This document shows, piece after piece, positions 62,629 through 64,000 of a stretch of DNA of 64,000 nucleotides (within the stretch, counting starts at the first letter, position 1; every line of letters starts with the position of its first letter). The stretch comes from Lineus longissimus. Lineage: Eukaryota > Nemertea > Pilidiophora > Heteronemertea > Lineidae. Both the position numbers and the translations under genes were made by a program. Where the stretch lies: positions 9,426,001-9,490,000 of the forward strand of contig NC_088319.1 of assembly GCF_910592395.1 (NCBI RefSeq), given 5' to 3'. The notes under the pieces are model-generated. The model saw only the letters and a list, made by a program, of their open reading frames with translations, made no database searches and was not told the DNA's origin.

Positions 62629-64000
62629 GCCGCAGCATAATTCACGAGATCCGAGGTTTTGATTGTTCGATTTATGGTGCACCACAATTCCTATTTATGC
62701 CGTGGCATAATTCTGAATTCTGTCCACTCGCGCCAGCCATAATCGTGTACATAGTGCCTGTGTGTGTGTGTGTGGTGTAAACGGAAAGATAGTTCCTCGA
62801 ATCATTCTTCACAAATGCATGTATGTGGCTGTACTGTAGTATTTTACAGAGTTTGCAAATGAGTCATAGTGGTGGTGTTTGTGTCAGTGGAAATGTAGAT
62901 GATCCCATCCAAAAAATTATTTCTAAGGCACCAAGAATTCCCTTATATATATGATTCTCGACGCAAGGGCCCAACGCGCCGCGTAGCGGCAAAAAAGCGA
63001 AGCTGGCGAAACATTTATAACGGGTCACCGTCACTTATTATTGGACTTATAGCGCATTTACGGGGTTGCAACTATTTTGCTTTATAGTGTCACCACGAAA
63101 GAAAAGTATGCGACCTAACGCCGATGTATTTGTATAAAGTGATAATTGGAAGGTATATAGTAGGAAATATCAATAAAATAATCATTCCATGTCGTCTTTT
63201 GAGGGCATTTTTGATTGTAAAAAATATATGTGTACGTCACCGTAGTCTCTGCAATGATAATTTTATCAGAGCAGTCTCGCGCAAGTAGAAGTTCTTTACC
63301 TATTAGTTCTTCACTTATTAGTCTCAACGTCTGGCGCAAAGCCAGACGTTTTCCATTACGATTTCACTACGATGTTTGACAAGAAGGAGCAGTGCGCGAG
63401 ATATGCTAATGAGCAGACTTCCCTCGCTTGAGTTTCTGAAGAATGTTCCATATCGCGCTAAGCTCATCACTGCTGATTATGACAGGCGTGCAACGGTAGG
63501 TGTCTCATATCTGCTCCCCAACTTCCACCCTTATACCGCCCATACGGTACAATAAGTTACCATTTGATGGGAATGGGACAATGCCCTCACTGTGTATGGA
63601 GTCATAGGGATAAGAAGACATTATTCATTAGTGTTGGTACAAGTGATTTTGCCTAAAAAGCATGCGCATTCAAAAAACAAAATATGCAATGTATCACGTA
63701 CATGACCATGAGATGACGACGTGCAGAAAGTGCACTGGCCAGTGCATACCCTATGGCTATGTACTAGTAAACATGGTAAACATGAACAACGTCATTATTC
63801 ATCGGCAGTTCATTTTACTCAGAGCTTTTTCTGAAACATATAGCCATGATGATTAGGCCTACCATGTACCATGACCAATAACAGCACTAGATCATGTAGA
63901 TGTCAACAAGTTCACATTACCGTATAATCCCGCATGGCGCATGTGGCGCATGCGTCTAAACCAAAGCCCCAAAATCACTTGTTTTGGTCTATTTCACTTG
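62629..64000. other. Flank without recognised genes
   Basis: No coding sequence above background. Contains a short TG run (62759-62774), a perfect 10-bp hairpin AACGTCTGGC-GCAAA-GCCAGACGTT at 63326-63350, and a GGCGCATGTGGCGCATGCG direct repeat near 63933-63953. Reading frames of 60-75 codons here show no recognisable motif. Confidence 0.5.

Overview
Organism and overall picture. The window is animal nuclear DNA, most likely from a marine invertebrate deuterostome such as an echinoderm, hemichordate or cephalochordate. The lineage is inferred from frequent TAGGCCTA-type words, a CR1/L2-like retroposon and the 5S sequence; it is not proven. About 57 kb (1-57231, running off the left edge) is a head-to-tail tandem array with a period of about 2.81 kb: 20 units plus an incomplete last unit. 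The remaining 7 kb is ordinary flank full of decayed transposons.

One unit, described on unit 1 (1-2811), reads from left to right. First comes the 3' end of gene A (+ strand), ending in a histone-type stem-loop. A spacer follows with two TGACGTCA sites and a G-rich tract. Next is the 3' end of a U5 snRNA gene (- strand), then a ~710 bp terminal-inverted-repeat element inserted inside U5 with an ATA target duplication, then the U5 5' domain. A spacer with nuclear-receptor-type half-sites leads to a complete 120-nt 5S rRNA gene (- strand) with T-run terminators. Gene B (- strand, 101 aa) follows, also ending in a histone-type stem-loop, with a downstream element like the U7 binding site. A ~394 bp bidirectional promoter with a TATA box for each strand and a perfect 20-bp palindrome separates B from the next gene A (+ strand, 94 aa).

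The two proteins. A and B are intronless and clearly paralogous: they align without gaps, with 24 identities over 76 positions by my count, sharing the motif RLQLxT(V/L)EGVR. Both look like two-helix coiled coils. A is strongly basic and B is acidic with an acidic tail. I do not recognise the family. Neither is a core or linker histone, yet both carry replication-dependent histone mRNA 3' ends. A divergent pair of non-histone genes with histone-type 3' processing, arrayed with 5S rRNA and U5 snRNA, is the most interesting feature of the window.

Variation along the array. Gene A is intact in 15 copies. It is cut by the window edge (1-223), reduced to a 3' fragment by a 906 bp deletion (7676), split by a 1.19 kb insertion (46902-48093), and frameshifted in the three rightmost units. 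Gene B is intact in 18 copies, absent from the deleted unit, and lacks its normal stop codon in the unit at 32099-32403. The U5 gene is interrupted in all 20 units. The last, incomplete unit carries a U5 copy without the insertion, which shows the pre-insertion site.

Right flank (57232-64000). In order: a diverged second copy of the TIR element; a ~1.55 kb TIR element with a decayed pogo/Tc1-type transposase element nested inside it; a pair of ~230 bp direct repeats; a 5'-truncated, stop-containing non-LTR reverse transcriptase with a small TIR insertion; pentanucleotide repeats; and ~1.4 kb with no recognisable gene.
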